NCBI RefSeq assembly: GCF_030052815.1
Contig: NC_079496.1
Span: 41,007,593-41,071,592 of the forward strand
Length of the DNA stretch: 64,000 bases
Direction of reading: 5' to 3'
Origin: Hevea brasiliensis
Taxonomy: Eukaryota > Streptophyta > Magnoliopsida > Malpighiales > Euphorbiaceae
In this document: piece after piece, positions 24,759 through 37,893 of the stretch
Numbering within the stretch: position 1 is the first letter of the stretch
Layout: each line of letters starts with the position of its first letter
Notes under the pieces: model-generated
What the model was told of the DNA's origin: nothing
Databases searched by the model: none
What the model saw: only the letters and a program-made list of their open reading frames with translations
Position numbers and translations under genes: made by a program

Positions 24759-25440
24759 GCTAGGGGTGATGCTCCAGCCGAATGACTTGTATAAATTTTA
24801 ATTTGAAATGAAATGAAGCTCCCCTTTTTGTTCAATGAATGGATGGGATCGGAAAGTATCTGAATTGCATATGCACTTGATTATCTGAACATATTACGAT
24901 AACTAAAAGTGATTATTAATCCAAGTGTAAGAGGTCGGAAAACATTGTAAGCATGAGATCGACTGAGAACAAACGCTAAACGGGACTTGATTAAAATTGG
25001 AAATTTAATTTGAACACTTAAGATCGGAATCATCATTAAATCGGATTAGAACCTTAACTTTATCAGACGATTATCCCCAAACTTTTAAAAGAGAGATCGG
25101 CAACAAGAATGGTGACATAAAGATCTAGTGTTGGTTCAATTTCGTTTGATAAGAGAGATAGGAAATGTAATTGACTAGTCAGGAGACTTAACAATTGGTT
25201 TGAGGGATCGGTGAGGCTTTAAATGATATGGGGACTTAGTATTGATTCGATTTCTTTTGAGGAGAGATCGGAAATGTGATTGACTGGTTAGGAGACTTGA
25301 CAATTGGTTAGGCTTTAGACTTAGTATTGATTCGATTCCTTTTGAGGAGAGATCGAAAATGTGATTGGCTGGCAAAGGGAAACTCAGTGTAGGGGATCGG
25401 TTCCAAAGTTTATTGATTTCGGGGATCGACCAAAATATGG
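24759..25440 (+). mobile_element. TAT1 non-coding remnant
   Basis: AT-rich, with many GATCGG words and three imperfect tandem units at its end (25130-25379). I see no convincing gene. The join to copia sequence lies near 25440, where gag similarity starts abruptly. Confidence 0.5.
25130..25379 (+). repeat. Three imperfect tandem units (about 85-110 bases)
   Basis: Units start near 25130, 25240 and 25324. Each carries a TTGATTCGATTTC-type opening, GAGAGATCGGAAATGT and GATTGACTGG. The third is truncated. The shared GATCGG words suggest a link with the array at 8271-8750, but the units are not the same. Confidence 0.8.
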
Positions 25441-26842
25441 TGTCGACAATTGGCTTAGAAATTTAAAACTTGTCCTGAACCTAGAACGTATTGGATGTGT
25501 TCTAGACTCAAATGTTCCTAGTCTCTTACCTCCAGAGGCCACTCAAGAGGAACATGACACTTTGGATAAGTGGAAGGAGCATGATATGAGAGCCAAGTGT
25601 TACACACTTGCTTCTATGAGTAATGAGTTATAGAAGCAGCATGAAAATATGCAAAGTGTAAGTGAGATCCTCCTTCACCTGCAAGAGTTGTATGGTGAGC
25701 ATAGCAGGAATGCTAGGTATGAGATATCTAGGCAACTATTTCGAATGAGGATGTCTGAGGGGCAGAATGTTGGGGATCATGTCCACAAGATGATTCGACT
25801 TATAGAGCAGCTGGAACATCTTGACTTTAACATGGATTTCCAACTGCAAATGGATTTGATCCTTCAGTCCCTACCTGAGTTATTTGGGAATTTTGTGACA
25901 AATTTCCATATGACTAAGCAGGAATACACCATGGCTGGTTTACTTAACATGCTGGTTATTGCCCAAAAGAATATACCGGGTAATAAAGGAAAAGAGGTAG
26001 CTTTGATTGCATCTTCTTCTTATGTTGGAAAGTCCAAAAAGAAGAAGGGCAATAAGAATAAGAAACCTCAAGTTCCTGGACCTTCCAAGAAGATAGCCAA
26101 ACAGAAAAGGAAGACCAAAGTTGATGGAGGCAAAGAAAAGTGTTTCCACTTCTAGAAGGATGGGCACTAGAAAAGGAATTGCCCAGAGTATCTTGCTTCT
26201 CTAAAGAACAAGAAGGATACACCTTCAGAAGGTATGTCTATATCTTGTTATTTAGATGCTGATGATGCTCATAGTTCATCAACAGCTTGGGTTTTAGATA
26301 CTGGTGCCAGTTCACACATTTCTTATGATATGCAGGAACTAGCAAACAATAGTAGCTTGCATGCTAGAGATGTTAGATTCCAGATTGGCAATGGCTCAAC
26401 TGTTGAAGCTTTAGCCATAGGATCTAAATCTTTTTATATCTGTGGACATGTTTTGTGTTTGAATAATATTTTTTATGTACCTGATGCTTTTAAGAACATT
26501 ATTTCTATATCTAGTTTGACTAGAAATGGTTATAAATTTCAGTTCACAAATGATGTTTGTAATATTTATTTTGGAAATAAATATGTTGGCTCGGGTTATA
26601 TGCATGATGGTCTTTATTATTTGGATAATAATGATAAACACAAATTGAATACAAGCAATTTAAATGAATGTAATGCCATGATGAAAATCAACTCAAGTTT
26701 AAAATATATTTAGCACTTAGGATTAGGTCATGTTGCAAAAGATAGGATTGCAAAACTGGAGAAAATGAGATTTTATCCTCATTGGGTTCTGAACCTACTC
26801 CAACTTGTGAATCATGCCTTCAAGGCAAAATGACTATATCAC
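25441..26842 (+). pseudogene. COP1: Ty1/copia gag-protease-pre-integrase fragment
   Basis: Similarity starts at NWLRNLKLVLNLERIG, typical of copia gag (UBN2-type), and continues through ASMSNEL and LQSLPELFGNFV. A basic linker leads to a zinc knuckle near 26140-26180, ruined by two stops and a lost Cys (KCFHF, stop, KDGH, stop, KRNC). The protease has WVLDTGASSHI near 26290. The GAG-pre-integrase zinc segment (HLGLGHVAKDRI) follows a stop at 26711, and a frameshift near 26785 precedes CESCLQGKM. RE3 cuts the element at 26842. No LTR is visible, and the left end is truncated at about 25440. Confidence 0.88.
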
Positions 26843-27461
26843 TGTCACACCCTACCCCTCCGTAAGGCATAACATGATCCCGTAGTATACCTAATGAATT
26901 ACCAACTTCGTCTACTGATAACCCATTAAATACACTATAAGGGATTTTAAAACTTTTCTTACTTCTTTTTGCAGTGGTGAGCACTATTTATAGGTGTTAA
27001 AAAAATTTTTTTGAACTAAAGTGAAACAGCTAACACATTTGAAGAATTAATAATTTTTGTAAAAATTTTGGCAAAGTGCCATCTGTATTTTGAATAAAAT
27101 AGTTCTTCAAAAACCTGTAAAAAGCAGTTCCAATATTTTGTTCAATCCCTAAACTCCAATATTCAATCAACATAATAAGTTTCTCAACATTTGCCAACTC
27201 AAATCCATAATAATTTTCCAGTGTTTTCAAAAGCTGATATAAAAGAAATCTATCACAATATTTACAAGCCAAAATAATTTACAAATTTAGTTTACAACTT
27301 TAATGTATAATTTTAATTTACAACTGCTCAAAACTAAGAACACTATATACATACAGTGAACATACATTACAATACAAAATGCAAAATATGGTATACTCAA
27401 TATACCCGATGAACTCTCAATGAAGCACTAGTAGCCTAATCTGCTGCCCTGTCAGTCTGTC

Positions 27462-27513
27462 TACCTGCGACAGCAATGAAAAGCTATCGCTGAGCCAATG
27501 TCTCAGTGGTGCA
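27462..27513 (-). promoter_or_regulatory. Double stem-loop module, RE3 left LTR
   Basis: CTGAG/CTCAG with a 7-base loop, then GCGATAGC/GCTGTCGC. Confidence 0.72.
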
Positions 27514-27691
27514 CAACATTAACCAAATACAACTTTAAATCACAAATCATAAGTCATATAAATAGTGGATACTTAAAACCATAGTTAAATTCAAAGACAA
27601 TGAATGTCATAAAGAATTTAAACTCCATTTCACAATATCACAATAAATATCAATAAATCACACACACACAGCTTAATCATGTTGCCAAAGT

Positions 27692-27765
27692 TCAATTCAT
27701 CCCAAAAGCCGATGGCTAGTGAGGAATTCAATTCATCCCAAAAGCCGATGGCTAGTGAGGAATAA
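27692..27765 (+). repeat. Tandem duplication in the RE3 LTR
   Basis: Two adjacent copies of a 37-base unit containing CATCCCAAAAGCCGATGGC and TAGTGAGGAAT. The right LTR has the same pair near 60970-61040, so the duplication predates this insertion. Confidence 0.88.
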
Positions 27766-27938
27766 CATAGCTAGCTAGCAATAATATGAGTACTCATTCT
27801 ATTCGTCCTCAACAGGCACACACCTCAACACTTCAGCCAGAGAAGGAATTCAAAGTCAATTCATCCCACTAGACAAGCTAGCGAGGAATTCAATCAATAT
27901 ACATGATAGTTGTGGTTTCAAACCATTTACAATGCTTT

Positions 27939-29983
27939 TGTAACATCCTCATTTTAGCTAGTTCATACATTCTACTGTTTCAGTGACCAGTGTCGGTCTG
28001 GACAGCTAGAACGTTCGGAAAAATATTTAAACTAAAGTGAGGAACCAAAAATTAACTCAAATATTAATAAGAAAAAAATTTAGGAAAAATTATAAAATAA
28101 TTCTTGGGACTCCAGAGAAGGGTCACTGAGGTTCTTATGGCATTAGAATGCCAAGAAAATACTTAGAAAAACTTTTCAATCGGTACAGACAATTTTGACC
28201 CGTTAAGCCAAACGGAGGGCATTTTGGTCATTTCGTCTTCAGAGATGATTTTTGGGCCAACTTGTCCAGTTAAATAAATAATTTATATAACATAAAATAT
28301 GAATAAATAGACAAGAAATGGAGAGAAAATTAAAGAAAATGGATTTATGACATCATCATGATGTCGTTAAAACTCTCCTACCCAATCTAACATTGACACA
28401 TGGCATAACTCTATTTAAAAGAGATAGAATGGGCTGGAAAAGGAAATAAAAATCAGAACCTCCTCTCTCCTTCTTCTTCATGCCGCCACCCTCCCACCAT
28501 GGTCACCCATCAGCAAGCTTTTGAAAGCTTGATTTCCCCCACTTTTACCCAACTAAACCCTAACCTAGCAACATAAAAACTTGCTTTTACACCTTGGTGA
28601 TTCTTTTGGGAGCAAAAAGAAGAGGAAAATAAGAGCTTTAGCAAGTGGGGAAATCTCACTCCATAGAGGTTAGTGACCTAACCATGAATTTTACTTTAAA
28701 TTCATGCTAAGGACTTTGAATGAGTGTAAATTACAAAGAAAAATTGTTGAATGCCATTTGTATGTAAACCCTAGATTTTTGGTAGCCATGGTTAGGGTTT
28801 TTTTGTGATGAGTTTAATGAAGTTAAAAGGTTATTTGGATGCCCGTAATGTGCATCTTGTAAGTGGATTGAAGAAATGCAATGAAAATGCATGAATGGTA
28901 ATGTGTGAGTTAGGGTTTGGGGTGGAAAAATTGGATTTTGACCATGTGATGATGAAAATAGGTTTTAATGGTCAATTAGTGACCATTTAGTTCTGTTTAA
29001 ATAAAAAATAAAGTGTGTTGAGTGATGGATTTGGGTTTGGTGTAGCTGTCATTAGAGTGACCTGCAGAATTGGACTTGAGTCCAGCAGGTTTGGGTAGCC
29101 ATAACTTGAATTGTAAAGGTTCAATTGGTGCAAGGCCAATTGGACATGAAACTAGACACATAATGGCACAACTTTGGTGAAGAAACCATGCCCATAAAAT
29201 CAAACTAAGTCGACCAAAAGCTTGCCCTAATCCGGGTGATCTGCAGTCTGCCTAGGCAGAATGACCAAATGAACAGTGTTTGGTCATTTGGCTATAACTC
29301 AGTGTAGAATGGTCCAATAGACCTAAAAGTTTACCAGCAAGAAGCTGAGATATAGACCAACAACTTTCATGAAGAAACCTAACCCAAATTATGACCAGAA
29401 CCTATCCAACAAGTGAGTTGCAGTCACTGTTCATTGCACTATAGATATGGTCAGTCCAGAAATTCTGGACAAAATTTCAATCCGGCCAGTTGTGGTTTTT
29501 AGACCATAACTTGCACTACAAAACTCCAAATGGAATGATTCAAAAAGGAAATTCAATAAGACAAAATAAGGAACAACTTTCATGTTGATCATTTTTCCAA
29601 ATTCCCATTGCAAAAATGACAAATGGAACAGTAAAAATGAAGCATGAAAACTGAAAATTTTGTTCAATTAGCATTAAGCTTAGAAATGGTATGGGCAACC
29701 AATACCAACAAATTTTGAATACAAAATGTGGTATGTTGGGAGTATTAAAATCAATGTACCTATTGTCTATGCAAAAGTCAACATTTTGGTTGACTAATGA
29801 AGTGAATAGTAACACCAAAACTTGAAATTCAAAAATTGTAAAAACTCAAAAGTGTAAAATGCCCTAGTATACCTAACAAGATTGGTTTGGATAGCTTGGC
29901 ATGCCAATAGGGTTCTGTTAGCAGTACTGCATATGGCTTCATGCCATTCTGTGTTTCATGGCTCCTATGCCATTCTGTGACAT
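27939..29983 (+). mobile_element. SL1: solo LTR of the RE1 family, left part
   Basis: It begins TGTAACATCC after GCTTT (27934-27938) and continues at 51763-52743, where the same GCTTT follows (52744-52748). There is no internal region, so it is a solo LTR formed by LTR-LTR recombination. Relative to RE1 it lacks about 110 bases after 28090, between two short AAAAAT-type repeats. RE4 splits it at GACAT. Confidence 0.92.
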
Positions 29984-30587
29984 TGTCACACCCTACTCCT
30001 CTATAAGATGTAACATGATCCCGTAGTATACCTAATGAATTACCATACTTCTCCTACCGATAATCCATTAAATATACTACAAGGGATTTTAAAACAATTT
30101 TCAGGAAATTTAAGTCATAGATTAAAATCTGGTGTTATAAATTTTTTTTTTCTTTTTTTCTGCAAAGTGCCGGCTGTATTTTGAGAAAACAGTTCTTCAA
30201 TCCTGCAAAAGAAAATGCTCCCAATATGTTTTCTCAAATACAACTCCAATAAACTTTATTTCAATTCACAATTCAATTCTCAATAAACAATCAATTCATT
30301 TTCAAACCAATCTCATCATGAAGAAATATTTCATTAATTATAAGACTCAAAATTTATATTACAAAACTATTCAAGTAAATGAAATCTCAAATTTATATTT
30401 ACAATAATTTACATTTAATTACATACCAAAATGTTTTACAAGAGTTTTTATACAACTGCTCAAATAATTTACATACATATTATTACATGCATACATCAAA
30501 ACCTATGTAAATGGGTATACCTATGATATACCTGGAGCTGATCTGAAGTGTCTTCAAAAAACTTACTCACTGCTCTATGCTCTTTTT

Positions 30588-30638
30588 ACCTGCGACAGCA
30601 TACAAAGCTATCGCTGAGTGGTGAACTCAGTGGTGCAC
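30588..30638 (-). promoter_or_regulatory. Double stem-loop module, RE4 left LTR
   Basis: CTGAGT/ACTCAG with a 5-base loop, then GCGATAGC/GCTGTCGC with a 7-base loop. Confidence 0.75.
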
Positions 30639-30889
30639 AACTATAATTTAAAACATAGTACAATATACATTGACAAAATTTACAGTAAATAATTTGGAAA
30701 TCTGAATACTCATCAAATTCCAAAACTCAAAATATTCATTGCCATTAATGTAAATAATTTGTATAAAATGACTTTGATCACGAAATTCAATTTATCAAAT
30801 CATGACTAACCATTTAAGGTAGTTCCAACAAAATCAATTATACATAAATCATAATTGAAATCACAATTCTTTATTGTTCAAAAACATTC

Positions 30890-31065
30890 TGTGTCTCAAA
30901 AGCCATGTTGTATCTCAAAAACCATGTTGTATCTCAAAAATCAATCTTTATCTCACTAACTACGCAAGACTAATCCGAAAGGGCCATATTCGATGTGATT
31001 CTAACTCCCTATGGTCGGGGAGGTCGAATCAGATTCTAACTCCCTATGGTCGGGGAGGTTGAATC
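30890..31065 (+). repeat. Short tandem repeats in the RE4 LTR
   Basis: Two to three 22-base units with CATGTTGTATCTCAAAAA (about 30900-30945) are followed by two 34-base units with CTAACTCCCTATGGTCGG (about 31000-31065). Both occur at the matching place in the right LTR (about 48650-48815). Confidence 0.85.
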
Positions 31066-34008
31066 ATCGTGCACAGTACCATCACAATAATGAATCTTCC
31101 GCAAGGGCCATAACAATAAAATAAACTTAGATCTAACCTCAAATCAGAGGAAAATCTAAGCCTGTGCATGTACCATGGTAATCAAAACACAACTAAATCC
31201 ATTGTCTTCTCAACAAATGAGAGAGACGAGTAATAACCTAGTCAAGCATCTATAGTGAGATATAAAACAATATCACAATCCTTTTAGTGAGCATAAATCA
31301 CAATATAATTCGATTCAAAGTCAATTCCAATATCCAATAATTTTTATGCTCATCACAATTTAAATCATAAATTTGCATTTTCCATGAAAATTACCATCAC
31401 AATTCAAAACATGTTCTATCACAATTTTCCAGAACATAATTTATTCAATCCATAACAATGCTTAATACTTGTGGAAATACCATTTCACAAAGCTAAATTC
31501 ATACATACTATAACAATTTCAATAATCATTGAATTAAATCCAATGCTTGTTAAACATAATACATAAAAAATAAATATATGTCATTTAATCATATGAAATA
31601 TTCAAAACAAATTCGGTTAAAAACTAGTTGTGCACAAACCTCTGATAACTGTCTCTTGGCTCTGACTCAGTGTTTCCTTCCCCTTCCTTGAGTCTTTGCT
31701 AACTGAGAAACACAATTTGAAGTGTTTCAGTACTCATTTGAACTGTCTCTAAGAATAAGGTTCAATAATTAATTTATCGAATTCTATTTTTTCCTTAGTC
31801 AACCTAATATGTTGACCCTCGATGCGTTCTAGGTAAATTAGGTTTTAATGTTACTAACATGTCACATTCAATAGTCTTTTAGGGTTGGTACATGTTACCG
31901 AGTTCATTTCTGTGTATACTGCATTTTCTTGCAATTTGTTGGATTCCGGGATACTAGTTTGACCTAGCCGGACGACCTAGTTCCCTCGGTTTTCGGGTTT
32001 TTGTCAAAACTACAAACTTTTAGATCTATGTCTTATGGAACGCGGGCCAAAATTTCAGGTCATTCTGAGTTATGTAGACCAAGTTATGGTCATTTTACTA
32101 TTGCTGGTCAAATTGCACCAAAATTGGTCACTTTAGGTCATTTTAGGTTCGGCCAGTTTTTGGACCCGAACTTGTGAAAGCTTTTTGACTTGCTTATGGT
32201 CATTTATGGGCTTTGGTGTCTTCATAAGACTTGTCGATATGGGTCTTATCTATTCATGGTCAAAATTTCAGATCAATTGGACCTGTTTTGAGTGAGTTAT
32301 GGTCTAAACACTAACTGCTGCCCAAATGGTCAATTTTCAGGCCCTCAATTGCACTTAATCCGGATTTGGTCATTTTTCAAGCTACCTTGCAAGCAGAATT
32401 TTAGCAAGCTTCCTTCATAAAAGTTGGCACATTTTGTGCCTAGTTTCACCTCCAATTGGTCTCATACCAATTGGAGCCACACACTTAAAGTTATAGGCCT
32501 AAAACACAAACTGCCTTATTGCATTTCTTTCAGACACATCAAGGATCACTCCTAACACTTACCAAACTCAATATTTAAGTCAATTCTGGTTGTATCATGA
32601 CCTAAACATAATTTACAATATTTTATAGGTCATTTTGGCAGCTTACAATTACATTCAATGTGCACCAACAAGTGCAGAATTTGTCCAACTCAATTTACAA
32701 CAATTCAATCACCAATTTATGCTCATTTACATGTCCCACTTCACACCACCATACATACACTCAAACTGCCATAACAACCAACAAACTTTAACATCATTAT
32801 TCCATAAACCAAGCATGAATTCCAGCATTCCTCAAGAGTTAGCAAACTGCGACAATGGTACACTTACATTCCATTACTTTCCAAGCTTTAAACTTCATTT
32901 TACATTTACATATACTAAGTATACATCACCCAAACAATTTCCTACACAATATACATTTAATCAATCATTTAATTTACCATTTATAAGCACAAATAAACTG
33001 CCTTCAAAGTGTTTCCATGGCTGCCAAAAGTACACATCCCCATTCAACATCAAACCTCAAAAATTTCTCCATAAATCAAACACCCATAACATCCTTACAA
33101 ACTTTAACAAAGCAACAATCAAAAACACAAACTTACCAATTTGGAAATTCTTCAAAACCTCTCCAAAACTTGGTTTTCTTGTTGCCTATCTACTGCCCAT
33201 GGTGTGGTGGTTACTTTTAGTGAAGAAACCCTAACCACTTGAAGCTTGGATCATGGATGCATGAAGCTCACAAATGGGACAACAATGGTGGTTTGGGAGA
33301 AAAGTTGGATTCGGCAAAGTGAGGATTTGAGAGGAAGAAGAAGACATTAGTGGAGTAATCTGCCCACTTATTGAATTTTTAATTCCCATAGTGCTCCACT
33401 CATGCAAGGATAATCATTTAATAAGTTTTAAGTGATAATTACTCCATTTACACTCTATTTTTGTTTTTTACATTAGGTACCACTAAATTAATTTTTCATT
33501 ATATTTTCCAAGTGTAATATTATTTATTTTTAATGGACATTTAGGTCAAAAGACAACTCAGGGTGTCAAATGACCACAATGCCCCTGTTCGGGTTGCATT
33601 CCCGATTTTTCGGTAACACCAGGTTTTGTCTGTTTTTCGATTTCTCACTTTTCTTTGTACTAATTAATTAATTTTTCTTTGATATTTCTAATGATATTTA
33701 TACTTCAATTGATGTCTCTTTAAGTCCTAAAAATATTTTTCAAGGTTCCCCACGGTCCAAGGCTAGTCAACGGTCTACGCCGTGACTTCCCGGTGCGGTC
33801 ACCCATCGCTAGGGTTCTCGGCTCGCTTAACTTGGTTACATTTCTTTGCTTTTATTTTTCTTTTGTTTTTCTTGTATTTTCTTTTATTGTATTTCATTAT
33901 TTTATGTCTCCTCAATCATAACGAAGTGTAGTTTTAGGCATCCTAGCTGTCCGAACAACACTGGTCACCGGAACAGTAGAACGCACTACCAAACTTAGGG
34001 GTGTTACA

Positions 34009-34022
34009 ATTCTCCCCCCCTT
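34009..34022 (-). promoter_or_regulatory. RE4 polypurine tract
   Basis: On the minus strand it reads AAGGGGGGGAGAAT directly before the 3' LTR, as in RE2. Confidence 0.85.
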
Positions 34023-34781
34023 AAAATAAATTTCGTCCGCGAAATTTTACCCAATAGCCATCTTACAATAGTCATACATTTATTTTCTCCTTTCTATACG
34101 ATCGTATAATCTTGTTTTCCTCAAATTTGTATAAGATTTTTAACAATCTAGTACAATATTTTTTTTTTTTTGTATAACACCAATCTTCTCTTACTATTGT
34201 GCTGTCTAATATTTCGGTTCATGTTCCTTCTTGAATGACCCTTGAGGTCATGTTAGAATCATTTATCTAGTCATTGGTCCTCTGACCATTCTAGTCACAG
34301 TCTTCCTCACATTCGTAACATTTCTTTGTTATATCTGAACCAACTGTTCGAATTTTTATGTCCATAACTCTTTTTATCTTTCAATATTCTATAACTTACT
34401 TCCTTTTGTACTGAACTATAACCTTTCGATAATCTAACTTTTGAGTTTTAGATCCCTAAGTAGGATTTTCAAACTTAATTCTAACAATTAAATTCTGTAC
34501 TGGCATAACTATATCAAAACAGATGCCGTTGGCAACTATTCTCATCTAGGTGTACTATCGGGTAGTACATAGCTCTACACAATAATCTCAAGTTAGTACT
34601 GTAATCTGCAGCTTACAGTATAAACATCAAGAACATTGCATAGTTACTACGATACATTCCAATAGATCAAACTTTCTGATATTTTATCCTTTTCGAATTT
34701 ACTGATATCCGAATCTTATTCTGATTACAATATCCATTAACAATTACTAACAGTAACATCTCTGCCTTCATCTAGAATAAT
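34023..34781 (-). other. RE4 internal non-coding segment, left part
   Basis: Where related elements carry the integrase end, this AT-rich stretch has only short open frames and no pol similarity. It continues after RE5 at 45829. It ends in ATAAT, the RE5 target. Confidence 0.75.
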
Positions 34782-37700
34782 TGTGACACCCCTTACCCGT
34801 GTACAGTATACCCGAGTAAGTAATGCCACACGGTGTACCGGCACACTCTAATATACCTTAATTAATTTATATCATGCTTTTCGGATATAATTTATGAAAC
34901 ATACTTTATTTAAGCCATTTAGCAAAATTTTTATTTATTTGAGGTTCCGAAAATTTTATAGAAAATCCGGCGAAGTACCGGCTAAAAATGGAGAAAACAG
35001 TTCTTCGGAACCTGTTAAAAACACTTCCAATAACAAATTCATTCATTCTCAACTCCAATATCATCACTAAACTCAATATCAAGATCTCAACAATTTTTCA
35101 ATTTCAGGTCTCAACAAACTTTTCATTTCTCAAACATCCCTTTCTCAGGGTTCTCAAATATAAACAACAATTAAATACTCAAATTACTTCCATACATAAC
35201 CATAAATCTTTATTATTTACAGGAACCTCAAAATACATTACATAAATCCCAAATACATATGAGAAAATAAAAATTAATTACAAAATGACAAAATGACATC
35301 TAGTGTCCTACCAATGCACTGCAGGTGACGAGGTGACACGGACACTGTGCAAAACTGCAGGATGGACTCACCCAGTCTGCGGTCTACTGGGCTCACGATC
35401 TGTATCTCCAGTACCTACGCGTGGCAAAAGCAACGCGCTAAGCAATAATGCTTAGTGGTGCAATAATAAAATAAAAGAAAATAGCAAGAAAACAAATATA
35501 TAGTGAATGTGTATGATTCATTTGTTTAGTATGGTTATATATACATTAATTCAGTAACTTTGTTCACTTACACTAGACGACTGGACTGGATAACGGGTAA
35601 ACTGGCACTGGGTATCTAGTACCTCGGGCCGTCACACCATCGGTCACATATGCATCTCCCGGTGTGCAATGAGCGGCTACCAAGTCAGAATAATTTCAGG
35701 CACAAGGCCAAATCTCAATGCAAAGTCGAATGGCTAAAAGCCATGAAATCACGTAACGGCATATTGCCATGTGCGATCGCTAATCGAACCCTATTGGCAT
35801 GCCAAACTATCCAAACCAATCTTGTTAGGTATACTAGGGCATTTGAAACTTTTAAATTCTTCAATTTGTGCATTTCAAGTTTTCGTGTCACTATTCACCT
35901 CATTGGTCAACAAAAATGTTGACTTTTGAATAGAAAATAGGTGTATTGGTTTTAACACCCCAAACATACCACATTTTGTATTTAAAACTTGTTGGAATTG
36001 ATTGCCATTTCCATTTCTAACTTAAAACCAAGAGGGTAGAAAATTTCAGTTTTGGAGCCTAAGTTTACTGCTCCATTACATACTGTTACAGTGGAAATTT
36101 GAATAAATGGCAAACATAAAAGTTGTTCCTTATTTTGTCTAGTTGAATTTCCTTTTTTGAATCACTCCATTTGGAGTTTTCTAACTCCAGATATGGCCCA
36201 AAAACCCAAGCTGGCCGGATTGCCAATCTGCAGAAATTACCATATCTACAGTAACACGAACAGTGACTGCCACTGCCATTTGGGTTAGGTTCTGGCCATA
36301 ATTTGGGGTAGGTTCCTTCATGAAAGTTGTTTGTCTATGTCTTAAGTTGTTGCTGTAAAATTTCAGGTCAATTGACCATATCTACAATGAGTTATGGCCA
36401 AATGAGCGATCGCTCATTTGGTCATTTCTCAGGGTCGCTGCAGGGTGTCCGGATTGGGGCCAAGTTTTGGTCCTCTTGCTTTGGTCTTTTGGGCATGGTT
36501 TCTTCAGTAAAAATGTGCCATTACAAGCCTAGTTTCATGTCCAATTGGCCAAACATCAATTGGACCTACACAGCCCAAGTTATGGCAGTGCAAGTGGACT
36601 GAATTTTGGTCCCTCTGCCTTGTCCTAGGGCGACTGCAACTTCACTTTGCAATCCTATTTTTCAGTCCATTTTATGGTCAACTTACCTAAGATGGTCACT
36701 AATTGACCATTAAAATGTGCTCTAACAATTTCCTAAGCCAAGTCAATTTTCACTCCCCAAAACCCTAGCTTCACATTAGGTTTTCTACAAAATGCCTTAG
36801 TTAGCATACCAACTTATTATTCTTATGTTTATAAACTTCCTACATGATTCTAGTTCACTTCAAGCTCATCAAAAACACTCCTTCCTATTCCTTCACTAGG
36901 GCAGCCAAAACTCATGTACACATACACATGAATTTTGTTCATTTAAATTACATTTTCTTACTAAATTCAAGTTCCATTTCATGAAATTAAAGAGTTTTAG
37001 GTATATAGTGCACTAACCTTGAATAGGGCAGTTTTTTTCCCAACTCAAACTTCTCTTTCTTTCCTCTTCTTGGCTGCCAAAAGCTTGTTTAAGGTGTAGG
37101 GTAAAATTTTAATGAAGTAGGGTTAGGGTTTTATGGTGAAACAAGGTAGGAAATTAAGCTTGCTTGATTGAACATCAATGGAGGGAGGAAGAAGAGAAAC
37201 TCACGTTTTTGGCTGAAGAGAAGGCAGCTAGTTTTTGGTCTTCCTTGGTCTTTATTTAGCTCTTTTATTAGTTAGTCAAATGGTTACTTAATGGTGATTG
37301 GTTGGCAATTTTAAATGACATCACAATGATGTCATAAATAAGCTTTTTCTTCACTTTCTTTTCTTTCCTCCACTATTCATCTTCAATTTAATTTCTAGTA
37401 ATGTTTATCCATATTTTATGTCATATTAATTATTTCCTCAACTGGACAAGTCGGCCAAAAATCACCTGTGAAGGCGAAATGACCAAAATGCCCTCCGTTT
37501 GGCTTAACGGGTCAAAATTGTCTGTACCGATTGAAAAATTTTTCTAAATATTTTCTTGGCATTCTAATGCCATAGGAACCTCAATGACCCTTCTCTGGAG
37601 TCCGAAAAATTATTTTATGAATTTTTCCCCGGGTCTAGGGCTCCTCGTTGCGAGAACCGCAACTTCCCTCTGGTTTACCCCTCGCTAGGGCACCGGCTCG

Positions 37701-37878
37701 TTTAACTTGGTTGTATTTTATTTCTAAAATTTTTACTAAATTTTTTCTTATTAATATTTGAGTTAATTATGGTTCCTGACTTTAGTTTAAATATTTTTCC
37801 GGACGTTCTAGCTGTCCGGACCGACACCGATCATCGGAATAGTAGAATGTACGGAGTTGCTACAGGGAGGGTGTTACA
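34782..37878 (-). repeat. RE5 left (3') LTR (3.10 kb)
   Basis: It runs from TGTGACACC to GTGTTACA. It holds the double stem-loop (35413-35458) and a perfect 24-base palindrome (36398-36421). Compared with the right LTR, changes cluster at CAG/CTG words, for example near 35317, 35750-35790, 36403-36440 and 36605-36630. Confidence 0.95.
35413..35458 (-). promoter_or_regulatory. Double stem-loop module, RE5 left LTR
   Basis: CTAAGCA/TGCTTAG, then CGCGTTGC/GCCACGCG with a TTTT loop and one mismatch. Confidence 0.72.
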
Positions 37879-37893
37879 ACTCTTCCCCTCTAA
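37879..37893 (-). promoter_or_regulatory. RE5 polypurine tract
   Basis: The minus strand reads TTAGAGGGGAAGAGT next to the 3' LTR, the same tract as in RE1. Confidence 0.87.

Larger units (their letters stand above)
26843..27938 (-). repeat. RE3 left (3') LTR, first part
   Basis: It begins TGTCACACCCTACCCC and matches 60121-61215 of the right LTR. It contains the double stem-loop (27462-27513), a 37-base tandem duplication (about 27692-27765) and GCTTT (27934-27938), the target of SL1. Confidence 0.93.
29984..34008 (-). repeat. RE4 left (3') LTR (4.03 kb)
   Basis: It begins TGTCACACCCTACTCC and ends GTGTTACA. It contains the double stem-loop (30588-30638), tandem 22- and 34-base units (30890-31065), a TTGTGCACAA site near 31628 and the GAAACAC hairpin (31703-31730). 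A 199-codon plus-strand open frame (32635-33234) is antisense to the element and not considered a gene. Confidence 0.95.

Noticed and set aside
27030..27272. 80-codon minus-strand open frame in the RE3 LTR, repeated at 60308-60550
   Set aside because: It lies within the conserved 3'-end block of the LTR, is short, has no motif, and is repeated only because the LTR is.
32635..33234. 199-codon plus-strand open frame, repeated at 50384-50983 with few changes
   Set aside because: It lies antisense in the RE4 LTRs. The two copies are alike only because the LTRs are young. The related RE3 LTR has the frame broken into short pieces (53759-54289, 62213-62480), and no domain or motif is visible.
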